A stretch of 55,904 bases of DNA from Trichlorobacter thiogenes (GCF_900167465.1 NZ_FUWR01000021.1:1-55904); one strand, 5' to 3'; counted from the stretch's first letter, positions 34,659 through 43,906 are shown. Notes: generated from the letters alone by a model not told the origin. Numbers and translations are program-made.

Positions 34659-35125
34659 TTAAGCGTCTGCTTATACTGTCTCTGCTCATACCCGGCTCTG
34701 TCCATGCCGCTCATCCGATTGAACGGGATGACCTGACCGATGCCCAGCTATTGGAAATACTGGCGAAGGACGGGAGTAGCCTGAAAGATCCCCAGATCGG
34801 CGTGGCCACCTACTATGCCTCCCGTTTCATCGGGCGTCGCACCACCTCCGGCCAGCGTTATCACCCGGACAAGATGACTGCAGCCCATGCCCTGCTGCCG
34901 CTGGGCACCATGGTGACCGTCGAAAACATCAAGAGCGGGCAGAAGGTGTCGGTGGTCATCAATGATCGTTGCCACCCCCGCCACGCAGTACGGAATCTGA
35001 TCGACCTTTCCCGCGCAGCAGCCCAGCAGATCGGGCTCTGGGGCAAAGGAGCGGTCAAGGTCAGGATTGTGCCGTTTGAAAAGAAACATCCGCTGGATGA
35101 ACTACTTGATGAAGGAAAAGGATAA
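34655..35125 (+). CDS. RlpA-like septal ring lytic transglycosylase / double-psi beta-barrel protein
   Basis: A 156-residue exported protein with a signal peptide cut after VHA. The double-psi beta-barrel spans about 48-140: GVATYYASRFIGRRTTSG, MTAAHALLPLGT and VVINDRC with the conserved Asp. RlpA cleaves denuded peptidoglycan at the septum. It lacks the SPOR domain that targets long RlpA proteins to the septum and has no lipobox, so it is a short form. The ATG overlaps the previous stop by 4 bp. Confidence 0.82.
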   Translation: MIKRLLILSLLIPGSVHAAHPIERDDLTDAQLLEILAKDGSSLKDPQIGVATYYASRFIGRRTTSGQRYHPDKMTAAHALLPLGTMVTVENIKSGQKVSVVINDRCHPRHAVRNLIDLSRAAAQQIGLWGKGAVKVRIVPFEKKHPLDELLDEGKG

Positions 35126-35132
35126 TATAACC

Positions 35133-35996
35133 ATGCAGAAGCTGTTTATTGCCGGCTGCGGTTACACTGGCACACTGGTGGCCCATCAGGCCCTTGCCCA
35201 GGGCTGGTCTGTGGCTGTTCACCTGCGGGATGAAGAAAAGGCTGCAGCTTTGGCCAGGGCCGGGGCAGAGACCTGTCTTTGCAGTATGGATGATCTGGAA
35301 GAGATACCACCCCTCCCGCTAGCTAGACGGATGCTGTTATACAGCGTACCTCCTCAGGGGGGCGGCAGTATTGATCTGCGGGCCCGTAATTTTTGTGCTG
35401 CCCTGGAGCGTGATCAGACCCTGCCAACAAAGATCGTCTACCTGAGTGCCACCAGCGTCTACGGCGATACCGGCGGCACTGTGGTGACGGAGCAGAGTCC
35501 CACAGAGCCGACCAGCGCCATGGGTAAACGTCGTCTGGATGCAGAACAGCTTTTTCAGGCCTTTGGGCTGAAACATGCCATTCCGGTGGTAATCCTGCGG
35601 GTCTCTGCCATCTACGGTAAGGGACGCCTGCCGCTGATGCAGATCAATCAAGGCCAGCCGCTATTGCTGGAAGAGTTGGCCAAGCCATCCAATCGGATTC
35701 ATGTTGATGACCTGACCCAGGTTTGCTTGGCAGCCCTTGATCGGGGGACCGGCATCTACAATGTCAGCGACGGCCACCCAGCCAGCATGACCGCCTACTT
35801 TAACGCCTGTGCCGATGCCCTGCAGAAACCCCGTCAGCCTCAGATCAATCTTGACGAGGCCCGCAGGGTGATGCCGCCGCTGCTGTTCACCTATTTCATG
35901 GAATCACGGGTGGTGGATAACCAACGGATGCTGCAGGATCTGGGCATTGCCCTGCGCTATCCTGATCTGCAGCAGGGGATAGCTGCCTCTATCTAA
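35133..35996 (+). CDS. SDR-family NAD(P)-binding protein (YeeZ-like)
   Basis: A 288-residue protein with the N-terminal dinucleotide loop GCGYTG (8-13) and SATSVYGDTGG, typical of extended SDRs of the YeeZ group, which act on unknown sugar-type substrates. A YxxxK motif is not evident, so catalysis is uncertain. The start at 35133 is 7 bp after the RlpA-like stop; an upstream in-frame start would overlap it deeply. It is the last gene of the BRO-epimerase-RlpA-like-SDR run. Confidence 0.75.
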   Translation: MQKLFIAGCGYTGTLVAHQALAQGWSVAVHLRDEEKAAALARAGAETCLCSMDDLEEIPPLPLARRMLLYSVPPQGGGSIDLRARNFCAALERDQTLPTKIVYLSATSVYGDTGGTVVTEQSPTEPTSAMGKRRLDAEQLFQAFGLKHAIPVVILRVSAIYGKGRLPLMQINQGQPLLLEELAKPSNRIHVDDLTQVCLAALDRGTGIYNVSDGHPASMTAYFNACADALQKPRQPQINLDEARRVMPPLLFTYFMESRVVDNQRMLQDLGIALRYPDLQQGIAASI

Positions 35997-36006
35997 TTGA
36001 TTGCCC

Positions 36007-36034
36007 TTTACAGATTATAAATCTCTGGTATAGG
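36007..36034 (+). promoter_or_regulatory. Possible sigma-70 promoter of the secreted protein gene
   Basis: TTTACA (36007-36012), 16 bp, TATAGG (36029-36034), about 44 bp upstream of the start at 36078. The spacer contains AGATTataAATCT, a short inverted repeat. Confidence 0.3.
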
Positions 36035-36077
36035 GGCTGTACACAACCCAACAGATTGGAAACAATGGAGGTTCAGT

Positions 36078-36665
36078 ATGAAAAAGATAGTGGTACTGGC
36101 ACTGGTTTTGGTTAGCTGCGGAACAGCACAGGCAGGTTTTATGGATGAGGTTGATAAGCTGGTAACTGACGGCCAGCAGATTCGGGAACAGGTTCCTCCT
36201 GCCCAGGAAGAGGCTGCACCACAACCGCGCAACGAAGCACCGGCAGTTGGGGAAGACCGGCATTTCATCCAGTCTGATGACTTTTTTATCAGCGAGCAAC
36301 CAATGGGAGACCAGGCTTGGATCTATGTCACCCTGTCCAAGATGACCCAGCCCCCCAATGCCCAGACCAAGGGTGAAGCCGAGTTTTTCAGGATTGCCAA
36401 TGGTGCCAGCCAGTGGACCAAGTATTTCTGGCGCACCAGACTTGCCAGACCGGATGAGATTCGTCTGGGGGCTCTGATGATCATGTTTGAAGGCAACAGC
36501 TTGCACGATGCCTACCAGGCCCCGCAAGACAAGTCAAGCGCTCGTCAGAGCAGCTGGTTTATGGCCAAGATCACCGATGTCAGCGACCTGTACAAAGGCT
36601 ATGTCACGGTCTCTGGCGGCTACAAGGTTAACCCGAAAAACCTGCGGGTGCTGGTTGGCAGATAA
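36078..36665 (+). CDS. Exported protein of unknown function
   Basis: A 195-residue protein with a signal sequence ending in GTAQA-G. The LVSC at the end of the hydrophobic run could instead be a lipobox, so lipidation is open. The mature part has a Pro/Gln/Glu-rich linker, then a region of about 130 residues that is conserved-looking (FISEQPMGDQAWIYVTLSK, FRIANGASQWTKYFWRTR, ITDVSDLYKGYVTVSGGYK) but matches no family known to me. GGAGG lies upstream of the ATG. It overlaps the DNA glycosylase start by 11 bp. Confidence 0.6.
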   Translation: MKKIVVLALVLVSCGTAQAGFMDEVDKLVTDGQQIREQVPPAQEEAAPQPRNEAPAVGEDRHFIQSDDFFISEQPMGDQAWIYVTLSKMTQPPNAQTKGEAEFFRIANGASQWTKYFWRTRLARPDEIRLGALMIMFEGNSLHDAYQAPQDKSSARQSSWFMAKITDVSDLYKGYVTVSGGYKVNPKNLRVLVGR

Positions 36666-37320
36666 CCAGCTACAGGAACTCTTTGATACCCTGCTGGCAC
36701 AGTACGGCCCCCGCCACTGGTGGCCGGGTGAAACCCCCTTTGAGGTCTGTGTTGGCGCTATCCTGACCCAGAATACCAACTGGGGCAATGTGGAAAAAGC
36801 GATTGCCAACCTGAAGGCAGCTGACCGGTTATCCATGACCGGAATTGACAGTCTGTTGCCGAATGAACTGGCAGCACTGATCAGGCCAGCAGGCTACTTT
36901 AATGTCAAAGCCACACGGCTACAGGCCTTTACCGCCTTTGTACTGCAGGAGTATGGTGGCAGCCTTGACCGGCTCTTTACAGGACCGTGGCAGACAACCA
37001 GACAAGAGCTGCTGGCGGTCAAAGGGATCGGCCCTGAAACAGCTGATTCTATCCTGCTCTATGCCGGACAGAAACCCAGCTTTGTGGTGGATGCCTACAC
37101 CAGACGGATCTTCAGCAGGCTGGGGTTGGTGGATGAACTGATCAGCTATGATCGGTTACGTGACTTCTTCATGGATCGGCTTCCTCTGGATACGGCCCTG
37201 TTTAACGAGTACCACGCCCTGATCGTTGAACTGGGGAAGCAGGCCTGTCGTCCAAAGCCTCAGTGCAGGGACTGTTGTCTGTTAGCACGCTGCCAGAACG
37301 GCGCCCGTAACAGCGGTTAG
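36655..37320 (+). CDS. Endonuclease III-family DNA glycosylase, MagIII-like
   Basis: A 221-residue HhH-GPD base-excision enzyme. The helix-hairpin-helix LLAVKGIGPETADSILLYAG and the Fe-S cluster ligands CxxxxxxCxxCxxxxxC (CRPKPQCRDCCLLARC) are present. Endonuclease III has Lys at the position of E in GPETAD; here Glu replaces it while the catalytic Asp (VVDAYT) stays. This matches monofunctional 3-methyladenine glycosylases of the MagIII type. The best start is TTG at 36655, overlapping the previous gene by 11 bp, with a weak ribosome-binding site; the open frame to 36487 lies inside that gene. Confidence 0.82.
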   Translation: MADNQLQELFDTLLAQYGPRHWWPGETPFEVCVGAILTQNTNWGNVEKAIANLKAADRLSMTGIDSLLPNELAALIRPAGYFNVKATRLQAFTAFVLQEYGGSLDRLFTGPWQTTRQELLAVKGIGPETADSILLYAGQKPSFVVDAYTRRIFSRLGLVDELISYDRLRDFFMDRLPLDTALFNEYHALIVELGKQACRPKPQCRDCCLLARCQNGARNSG

Positions 37321-37340
37321 AGGTTCAGAAACACGTTTAC

Positions 37341-37372
37341 GACGGTGCAGAGCAACAACGCTCAGCACCGTC
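37341..37372 (+). ncRNA. First hairpin of the folK leader
   Basis: GACGGTGC (37341-37348), A, GAGC, a 6-nt loop AACAAC, GCTC, A, GCACCGTC (37365-37372): a 12-bp stem with one A/A mismatch. No T run follows, so it is a structural and not a terminator element. It lies 20 bp after the glycosylase stop. Confidence 0.55.
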
Positions 37373-37392
37373 AGCAGCAGGAATATGTTTGC

Positions 37393-37411
37393 GAGACCCC
37401 CTGGGGGTCTC
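37393..37411 (+). ncRNA. Second hairpin of the folK leader
   Basis: GAGACCCC (37393-37400), 3-nt loop, GGGGTCTC (37404-37411): an 8-bp perfect stem. It lies between a structured hairpin and a terminator, so it could be an antiterminator or a protein-binding element. Confidence 0.5.
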
Positions 37412-37426
37412 ATCGCCTCCGTTGCC

Positions 37427-37454
37427 GCCCCTCCTGGTGACGGGGGCTTTTTTT
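37427..37454 (+). terminator. Terminator (or attenuator) before folK
   Basis: GCCCC (37427-37431) pairs with GGGGC (37443-37447) and is followed by seven T. It lies between the glycosylase stop and the folK start, so it either ends the upstream unit or forms an attenuator for folK. Confidence 0.65.
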
Positions 37455-37499
37455 GTCCTGCGGTTGACGCCCCAGCACAAGTATGGTTTAATCCCGCCT

Positions 37500-37994
37500 G
37501 TGGAAACCGATGCTTACATCGCCCTTGGCTCCAATCTGGGAGACCGGGAACTGAACCTGTTACGGGCAGTGGCAGAACTGGGCAAGATCCCCGGCAGCCG
37601 CGTCACCGGGCTGTCCCGTTTTTATGAGACATCACCAGTGGGCATGCCTGCCGGTACTCCCACCTTCTACAACGGGGTTGCACGGCTTACCACCACCCGG
37701 ACGCCCCATGATCTGCTGGCTGAGCTACAACGGATAGAGCGTGATATCTTTGGCAGGACTCCTGCTGCCGAACCGCAGTCCCGGCGGCTGGACCTTGATT
37801 TACTGTTGTACGGCACGGAACAGTTGGCAACACCGGAGCTGACCCTGCCCCACCCACGCATGACAGCACGTCGTTTTGTGCTGCTACCCTTAGCCGATAT
37901 TGCTCCCACGCTGCGTGAGCCTGTCAGCAAGCAAACCATAGCAGATCTGCTGGCCGGCCTGTCCACCGACGAGCAGGTTAGCCTTCTGGAGTAA
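37500..37994 (+). CDS. folK: HPPK, folate biosynthesis pyrophosphokinase
   Basis: A 164-residue enzyme that transfers pyrophosphate from ATP to 6-hydroxymethyl-7,8-dihydropterin in folate synthesis. The N-terminal AYIALGSNLGDRE, the PTFYNGVARL stretch, and the later RRLDLDLLLYG followed by LPHPRM match the family. The start is a GTG at 37500 with a poor ribosome-binding site; the frame is open upstream to 37389 but crosses the leader hairpins. It is the first gene of a rightward run with the YHS protein and the fructose-6-phosphate aldolase-like gene. Confidence 0.93.
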   Translation: METDAYIALGSNLGDRELNLLRAVAELGKIPGSRVTGLSRFYETSPVGMPAGTPTFYNGVARLTTTRTPHDLLAELQRIERDIFGRTPAAEPQSRRLDLDLLLYGTEQLATPELTLPHPRMTARRFVLLPLADIAPTLREPVSKQTIADLLAGLSTDEQVSLLE

Positions 37995-38001
37995 CGAACC
38001 T

Positions 38002-38262
38002 ATGTTTCGCCTTTTGATCTGGTTACTTTTAGGCTATATCGGGTTTCGGATTATCAAGACACTGACGGCACCTAAAAAGCCGTTGTCGTCCTCAAGTACC
38101 CATCATACCGGAGAAGAGACCGTGCAGGATCCAATCTGCAAGATGTATCTGGCAAAAGAGGATGCCATTGTCGGCACCTTAAACGGTACGCGGCACTATT
38201 TCTGCTCCATGGACTGCCTGGAAAAATTTCGCGAACAGCTTGACCATACACACCAATCTTAA
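38002..38262 (+). CDS. Small membrane-anchored YHS-domain protein
   Basis: An 86-residue protein with one N-terminal membrane segment (about 2-20) and a C-terminal YHS/TRASH-like domain: [13 protein letters not shown], then [13 protein letters not shown]. The cysteine positions (C at ICKM, C at YFCSMDC) suit binding of a metal such as copper or zinc. It starts 7 bp after folK. Similar proteins are thought to sense or carry metals. Its partner is not evident. Confidence 0.8.
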   Translation: MFRLLIWLLLGYIGFRIIKTLTAPKKPLSSSSTHHTGEETVQDPICKMYLAKEDAIVGTLNGTRHYFCSMDCLEKFREQLDHTHQS

Positions 38263-38279
38263 AAACTGGAGGTTCAGAG

Positions 38280-38924
38280 ATGAAATTTTTTATCGACACC
38301 GCTGACGTACAAGAGATCCGTGAAGCCCATACCCTGGGACTGGTTGACGGCGTTACCACCAACCCCTCCCTGATCGCCAAATCAGGCCGTAAATTCAAGG
38401 ATGTGATCAAGGAGATCACCGCCATTGTTGATGGCCCGATCTCTGCCGAGGTCATCTCTCTGGAGGCTGACGGTATGGTGAAGGAAGCCAAGGAGCTGGT
38501 CAAGATTCACAAAAATATCGTGATCAAACTGCCGATGACGCCGGAAGGACTCAAGGCGTGTAAGGCCCTGACGGCAAAAGGGATCAAGACCAACGTGACC
38601 CTGATCTTCACACCTATGCAGGCGCTGCTGGCTGCCAAGGCCGGCGCAACCTATGTTTCTCCCTTTGTGGGCCGCCTGGATGATATCTCCCAGGATGGCA
38701 TGGGGATCATTGAAGAGATCCGCACCATCTTTGATAACTATGGCTACACCAGCGAGATCATCGTAGCCAGCATCCGCAATCCGATCCATGTGCTTAATTC
38801 AGCCCTGATCGGTGCCGATATCTGCACCATCCCCTATTCCGTTATGCTGCAGCTGTCCAAGCATCCCCTGACCGATGCCGGTATCAAGAAGTTTCTGGAA
38901 GACTGGGAAAAAGTACCCAAGTAG
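38280..38924 (+). CDS. fsa: Transaldolase-like fructose-6-phosphate aldolase
   Basis: A 214-residue small transaldolase. The N-terminus [20 protein letters not shown] with TTNPSL and the Schiff-base lysine K83 (NIVIKLPMT) are present. The length fits the fructose-6-phosphate aldolase/TalC-like group, which either cleaves fructose 6-phosphate or transfers dihydroxyacetone in the non-oxidative pentose phosphate pathway. A good GGAGG lies before the ATG. It is 17 bp after the YHS gene. Confidence 0.93.
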   Translation: MKFFIDTADVQEIREAHTLGLVDGVTTNPSLIAKSGRKFKDVIKEITAIVDGPISAEVISLEADGMVKEAKELVKIHKNIVIKLPMTPEGLKACKALTAKGIKTNVTLIFTPMQALLAAKAGATYVSPFVGRLDDISQDGMGIIEEIRTIFDNYGYTSEIIVASIRNPIHVLNSALIGADICTIPYSVMLQLSKHPLTDAGIKKFLEDWEKVPK

Positions 38925-38957
38925 TTTGTTTCTTCCTGATGCCGTATCGGAGGCGCC

Positions 38958-39980
38958 ATGGCCACACAGTTAGGTGACATACTGGTAGAAAACGAGCTGA
39001 TCAGCAAAAAAACGCTTGAGAAGGCTTTGGAGCGCCAGAGCGGAACAGACAAGCGTCTGGGACAGGTGTTGGAAGAGATGGGGGTCATCACCGAACCTGA
39101 ACTGATGGAGGCCCTGTTACGCCAGCACAGCCCCTTTGCTGATATCGCTCAGAAAAAACAGTTGGGTGATATTCTGGTCCAGGCCAAACTGATCAGCGAA
39201 AAAACGTTGGAGCGGGCTCTGGAGCGACAACGGGCTGAGGGAAAACGTCTGGGACAGGTGCTGGAAGAGATGGGGGTCATTACCGAGCATGAGCTGGTTG
39301 ATGCCCTGGGGCGCCAGTTTGGCTTCAATACGGTGTCAGGTTTCAGCAACCGTGAGTACTCGCCAACAATGCTCAATATGCTTCCCACCGAGTTTGTGAT
39401 GAAGCGGATCATATTTCCGTTAAAACAAAAGGATATGATGCTGGCCGTTGCCATCACCGACCCCTTTGATGGTGAGACCACTGACATGATCGCCCGCATC
39501 ACCGGTCTGCAGGTGGTACCGGTCATTGCCACCCGCAAGGAGATTCTGGAGGCGATCGCCCGGCACTACCTGAATGCCCCGATCAACCCGGATGCCGGCA
39601 ACACGATTCTGGTGGTGGAAGACTCTCCCACCGTGGCCACGCTGGTACAGGCAGCCCTGGTCAAGGAAGGGTACAACGTTATTATCTGTAAAGACGGCAT
39701 AGAGGCGCTTAAGACCACCCTGACCCACCGTCCTCAGCTGGTGATTACCGATGCCCAGATGCCCAAGTTGGATGGCCATGGTCTGCTGCGGGCAATCAAG
39801 GCCAACCCTATCACCGCATCAATTCCGGTGATCATGCTGACCGGACGCGCCACCACCGATGAAGAGCAGAAGGCGCTTGCTGCCGGTTTCTTTGACTTCA
39901 TTCCCAAGCCGGTCCAACCGCTGCGGGTAGTATCACGGGTCAAGCGGGCCCTGGAGATGTCCAAAAAGATGAAATATTAA
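38958..39980 (+). CDS. Two MshEN-type half-domains fused to a response regulator receiver
   Basis: A 340-residue protein. Two copies of the LGDILVxxxLIS...LGQVLEEMGVIT motif (residues 5-56 and 69-120) are the GspE/MshE N-terminal half-domains that bind c-di-GMP in MshEN proteins. A middle segment (about 120-205) follows the MshEN type. The C-terminal receiver has the acidic pair E221/D222, phosphoacceptor D265 (LVITDAQMP), T295 and K317. No ATPase domain is present, so the protein is a signal integrator. It may link c-di-GMP and phosphorylation. It converges with the nuclease gene. Confidence 0.85.
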   Translation: MATQLGDILVENELISKKTLEKALERQSGTDKRLGQVLEEMGVITEPELMEALLRQHSPFADIAQKKQLGDILVQAKLISEKTLERALERQRAEGKRLGQVLEEMGVITEHELVDALGRQFGFNTVSGFSNREYSPTMLNMLPTEFVMKRIIFPLKQKDMMLAVAITDPFDGETTDMIARITGLQVVPVIATRKEILEAIARHYLNAPINPDAGNTILVVEDSPTVATLVQAALVKEGYNVIICKDGIEALKTTLTHRPQLVITDAQMPKLDGHGLLRAIKANPITASIPVIMLTGRATTDEEQKALAAGFFDFIPKPVQPLRVVSRVKRALEMSKKMKY

Positions 39981-40492
39981 CGTCGCCGTTTCTGGCCCCG
40001 CCTGAACTCCCAGGGGGGCTGGGGATTGGTGTCCCTCCAGAGTCCACGATGTTGCCGCCGGGCCTGTTCTTCAAGCTGGATATAACGTGATGCATAGGGG
40101 CCGTTCAAAAACTGACGATAGGCCCAGGCCATCCCTTCTGACACCATCTCAGCATTAATATCCCTGCCTGCCAGCTGCAACACGGCAACCGTACGGCCAT
40201 ACTGGTCGCGGTCCTGCACCTCGGCAGTTACTTCCTTACCCAAGACCTTGAACATCAACACCCGCTTGGCCTGACTGCCAAAGGGCTGTCCCGGCGAATC
40301 AGGTTTACGGGTCTCCGGCGCATCAACACCGTACAACCGTACGGTGACCCGTCCCGTGCCGCGTCCCACCAGCACCACGGTATCGCCGTCATGTACCGCC
40401 TTGACCATCCCCCGCAGAGTCTCAGCCTGTGCAGCTGTTCCTGTTGCAAACAATCCCAGCAGAACGATCAGACCAAAGAAAATCCTTATCAT
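39977..40492 (-). CDS. Secreted thermonuclease-like (SNase) protein
   Basis: A 171-residue nuclease with signal peptide cut after AQA. The staphylococcal-nuclease core has the catalytic Arg/Glu/Arg and Asp positions: VHDGDTV, RLYGVDAPET and RDQYGRTVAVL. The tail is basic. The stop is shared with the convergent MshEN-receiver gene (stops overlap at 39977-39980). The ATG overlaps the U32 peptidase stop by 4 bp (ATGA), so it is translated from the same message. Confidence 0.88.
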   Translation of the reverse strand: MIRIFFGLIVLLGLFATGTAAQAETLRGMVKAVHDGDTVVLVGRGTGRVTVRLYGVDAPETRKPDSPGQPFGSQAKRVLMFKVLGKEVTAEVQDRDQYGRTVAVLQLAGRDINAEMVSEGMAWAYRQFLNGPYASRYIQLEEQARRQHRGLWRDTNPQPPWEFRRGQKRRR

Positions 40493-42936
40493 GTCAGCCC
40501 TCGCTCATAGTTAAAGATGGTGGTACCTGCACAGGTACGATCCGAACGAAACGTCTCCAGAATCTCTCCACGCCGATCCGCCGGGGTCTCAGACAGATCA
40601 AGCATGAAAGAACGGCAGCCCATCTGACGCAGTTCTGCCAGCCGCCCCAGCAGAGAGAACGGCGTGGTGGCGCTGATATGGGTAAAACCGTCCCGGCCGC
40701 GAATCCGGTAGCCTTCGCCACGATCAGACTGGAGCGGTGCACCGCTGCTGATCTCTTTGATCTTGACCCTGGTGGCCATCACCTCCACCGGGCTGTACAC
40801 CAGCATGGTCAGCTGCTGTGAAAGCCTTAGCAGATTCGCCAGGTTTTCCCGATCATCCTCAATATAGAGGGTTGCCCGCTGCACCCCCTGCTCCTGCCAA
40901 AACGCCAGGGCCTGACTGTTGAGGGTAAACAGACGATAGCCCGATGACAGCTGCAGTCCTGTATAGCGTTGCAGCAGCTTGAGCTGACCTGGATTGGTGA
41001 TTTCAAAGTTACGAAAGCCGGCCTGATAGAGCGCATCAACCGCTTCAACCATAAAGGGCAGTTCCTGATCAAACAGCATGAACGGCAGTTGCCAGACCAG
41101 CTGGTTAGCATCGCCTTTCAGCCTGCTCAGATACCGGGGCAGCTCATGGATGGCGGCCCGGTGCAACGGAACCACCACCTGATGCGCTCCCTGGGACAGG
41201 GCCCAACGGACCTCAGACGGACTATCCACCTGCAGGATCAGCTCTTCTTTGCTTGGCTGTCCCTTGCCCCTTGTCCCTTGTCCCTGCAGTTCAAGCAGCG
41301 CCTCTGCTTTAGCGGTTGCAATCCGCTTGCGCTCCTCTGCCGTCCCCTCCTGCTCCAGCCGCTGATACAGTTCACGCCGGATCTCTTTTAAACGAGCTGG
41401 CGGAATAAAGAGCGCCGGGAAGTCAGGGGCCTGCAGGTTCTCCAGGTGGAACGGAGTTTCGCCGGTCTCGCTGAAGCGGGCCTGCAGCACCCCGGCCATA
41501 TGGCTGCTGCGGGCAGGCTCCAGATCACCCAACGGAAATTCGTAGGAAAAAGCTGCCGCACCGATCCGGGCAGTGATACAGAGCGTCCAACCGTCATCTT
41601 CCTGTCTGCAAGTCAACTCCAGCCGCACTGCCACCCGATCCGTACCGGCTGCCTGCAGCTTGCGGTTGGCAGCCTCATCGCTCATGCCAAAGGCATCAGC
41701 TGCCCCCACCTTAAACAGGGCATCACCGGGACGGGCCTCAAAGGGGCAGGCCACCTCCACCAGGGTACCAGCCTTGCACTCATGTACCTTCCTACGATTC
41801 ACGTACAGCTCCCGCAGGGTCCAGGCTTGGCCAGCCTGATCGCTCTTGGGCTGTAGCCGCAAGCGATCCCCCACCTGCAGACCGTCACGGGTCTCGAAGC
41901 TGATCTGTCCCTGGCGGGCCTGCTTGACCTCACCGCTGAACCGGCCGGTACCACCCCGCAACCAGGGGTTGGCAATATCAACCGGATTACTGGAGGCCAG
42001 AAAACCTTTGGTGGGGGTACGGCCAAAGGAGTCCTTTAACAGCTCCTTGGCAGCCTTCAGGGTCTCTTTGCGCGTTGCTGCATCACCATCAACCATCAGC
42101 CGGTAGGCCTTGACCACCTTGGCCACATAATCGGCTGATTTCATCCTGCCTTCGATCTTTAAGGAGGTCACCCCGGCAGCAGCCAGTTCCGGGATCAATT
42201 CCAGCGCAGAAAGGTCGTTGGGAGAAAAGAAGTACCCTTCCTTGCCACGATGGCTGTAGAGGCGACGACAGGGCTGGGCGCAGCGCCCACGGTTGCCGCT
42301 GTGGCCTCCCAGCAGGGAGGAAAAGTGGCACTGCCCGGAGACACAGAAGCAGAGCGCGCCATGCACAAAGATCTCCAACTCGGCGCTGGTCTGTGCCGCG
42401 ATAGAGGTGATGTCTGTCACCTGCAGCTCACGGGCCAGCACGACCCGCTCAAAGCCGTACTCCTCCAGCAGTTTGACACCGGGCAGGTTATGGATGGTCA
42501 TCTGGGTGGAGGCATGCAGCGGGATGGAAGGAAAATGGTTCTTAACCAGCCGGGCCACCGCCATATCCTGCACAATCACCCCATCCACCCGCAGCTTGGC
42601 CAGCTCAGCCAGGGTCTCCACCAGCTGGGGCAGCTCCTGCTCCTTCACCAGCGTATTCAGGGTGATGTAGATCTTCCGTCCCCGCTGATGGGCATAGGCC
42701 AGCATCCGGGCCATCTGTCCCAGGGTAAAGTTCTTGGCACGGGCACGCGCCGAAAACTCCCGCAAGCCGGCATAGACTGCATCTGCACCGGATTCCATGG
42801 CAGCAAAGAACGCTTCAAGTGAGCCGCAGGGGGCTAGGACCTCTGGTGCAACCATCTTTGCCCGGATAGGTTCGCTGGTAGCTGGTTTAGCCGCTGAAGC
42901 CTTTACTGGCTTAGTATGATCTGCTGAGCGCTTCAA
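40489..42936 (-). CDS. U32-family peptidase, RlhA-like, with long C-terminal domain
   Basis: An 815-residue cytoplasmic protein. The U32 core contains [23 protein letters not shown] and [33 protein letters not shown] (key cysteines for an Fe-S cluster), and the rest (about 400-815) is a collagenase-like extension of the DUF3656 type. Members such as RlhA hydroxylate 23S rRNA; others are called peptidases. The TTG start at 42936 follows AAAGGAG and overlaps hslO by 26 bp. An ATG at 42855 has only a weak site and is a fallback. Confidence 0.85.
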   Translation of the reverse strand: MKRSADHTKPVKASAAKPATSEPIRAKMVAPEVLAPCGSLEAFFAAMESGADAVYAGLREFSARARAKNFTLGQMARMLAYAHQRGRKIYITLNTLVKEQELPQLVETLAELAKLRVDGVIVQDMAVARLVKNHFPSIPLHASTQMTIHNLPGVKLLEEYGFERVVLARELQVTDITSIAAQTSAELEIFVHGALCFCVSGQCHFSSLLGGHSGNRGRCAQPCRRLYSHRGKEGYFFSPNDLSALELIPELAAAGVTSLKIEGRMKSADYVAKVVKAYRLMVDGDAATRKETLKAAKELLKDSFGRTPTKGFLASSNPVDIANPWLRGGTGRFSGEVKQARQGQISFETRDGLQVGDRLRLQPKSDQAGQAWTLRELYVNRRKVHECKAGTLVEVACPFEARPGDALFKVGAADAFGMSDEAANRKLQAAGTDRVAVRLELTCRQEDDGWTLCITARIGAAAFSYEFPLGDLEPARSSHMAGVLQARFSETGETPFHLENLQAPDFPALFIPPARLKEIRRELYQRLEQEGTAEERKRIATAKAEALLELQGQGTRGKGQPSKEELILQVDSPSEVRWALSQGAHQVVVPLHRAAIHELPRYLSRLKGDANQLVWQLPFMLFDQELPFMVEAVDALYQAGFRNFEITNPGQLKLLQRYTGLQLSSGYRLFTLNSQALAFWQEQGVQRATLYIEDDRENLANLLRLSQQLTMLVYSPVEVMATRVKIKEISSGAPLQSDRGEGYRIRGRDGFTHISATTPFSLLGRLAELRQMGCRSFMLDLSETPADRRGEILETFRSDRTCAGTTIFNYERGLT

Positions 42937-43765
42937 GCTCGCTCCTTTCAAAGCGGTACTGCTGTTTGCAGAATTCGCAGGTGACTGATGCCTCACCCTG
43001 TTCCTCAACCATCCGCTCCAGCTCCGCCTTGCCCAGCGACAGCATGGCCCGCTCAACCTTGTCGCGTGAGCAACCACAGCGGAAAAACAGGTCTGTTGAC
43101 TCCAGCGGGTGATGTTCCACCCCTTCCAGCAGGATATCCAGCAACTGCTGGGGCGTGGTACCATCCTTCAGCAGTGTGGTCAATGGTGGCAGCTTGCTGA
43201 TGGTTGTCATAATCTGATCCACTGCCGCCTCATCGGAAGGGGGCAGCGACTGAATCAGAAAGCCGCCGCTAACTGCGATCTGGCCATCGTCAGCCAGGCT
43301 CACCCCCAACCCCATGGCAGACGGAATCTGCTCGGAGTCGGTCAGATAGTAGGCCAGATCCTCGGCAATCTCACTGGTGTAGAGCTGCACCATGCCGGTG
43401 TAGGGATCTTTCATCCCCAGATCTCGGGTGACCGTCAGGAACCCGGCCCTGCCCAGTGCAGCAGGCACGCTCTCGGCAACCGCATCCGGCACCGCTACGG
43501 TCCCTCTGATGGCACCATCCCACTCCACCTCGGCAATCAGCTTCTTAAGCGGCCCACCACCCTCAAACTTGATCGCAGTCCGCTGCCCCTGCTTGAGCGT
43601 GCTCCCCACCAGGGCTGCACCGGACAGGGCCCGCCCCAGTGCTATGGATGCAATCGGTGAGGTGCCTTGTAGAAAACAGATATCATTGGCCAGCTTGGTG
43701 GTGACACAGGCCACAGCGCGGATCTTGCCTTTAACCGCCATGGCTCGGGCGATATGATCATGCAC
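42911..43765 (-). CDS. hslO: Redox-regulated chaperone Hsp33
   Basis: A 284-residue chaperone that is switched on by oxidative stress. The zinc-binding, redox-active cysteines C230, C232 (CxC) and C263, C266 (CxxC) at the C-terminus are complete. The N-terminal substrate-binding core is normal. The start is a GTG at 43765 behind AGGGAG. It is followed, with a 26-bp overlap, by the U32 peptidase gene. A terminator-like hairpin lies upstream. Confidence 0.94.
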   Translation of the reverse strand: MHDHIARAMAVKGKIRAVACVTTKLANDICFLQGTSPIASIALGRALSGAALVGSTLKQGQRTAIKFEGGGPLKKLIAEVEWDGAIRGTVAVPDAVAESVPAALGRAGFLTVTRDLGMKDPYTGMVQLYTSEIAEDLAYYLTDSEQIPSAMGLGVSLADDGQIAVSGGFLIQSLPPSDEAAVDQIMTTISKLPPLTTLLKDGTTPQQLLDILLEGVEHHPLESTDLFFRCGCSRDKVERAMLSLGKAELERMVEEQGEASVTCEFCKQQYRFERSELEALSRSY

Positions 43766-43786
43766 AATAGAACTCCCTTACGAGTT

Positions 43787-43818
43787 TAAAAAGCCCCGCG
43801 GATACTTTTGCAGGGACT
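43787..43818 (-). terminator. Rho-independent terminator after the TolC-type gene
   Basis: On the minus strand AGTCCC(t)GC pairs with GCGGGGCT with one bulge and one wobble pair and runs into TTTTT. It lies between the TolC-type stop (43907) and the hslO start. Confidence 0.6.
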
Positions 43819-43906
43819 AATAGTAACACTACTTGCTACGCGAGACTACTGCTTCTAGCCGATGTTCTTCAGAGCGGACAACGAAAAAAGATCCGATGAC
43901 AACAAC

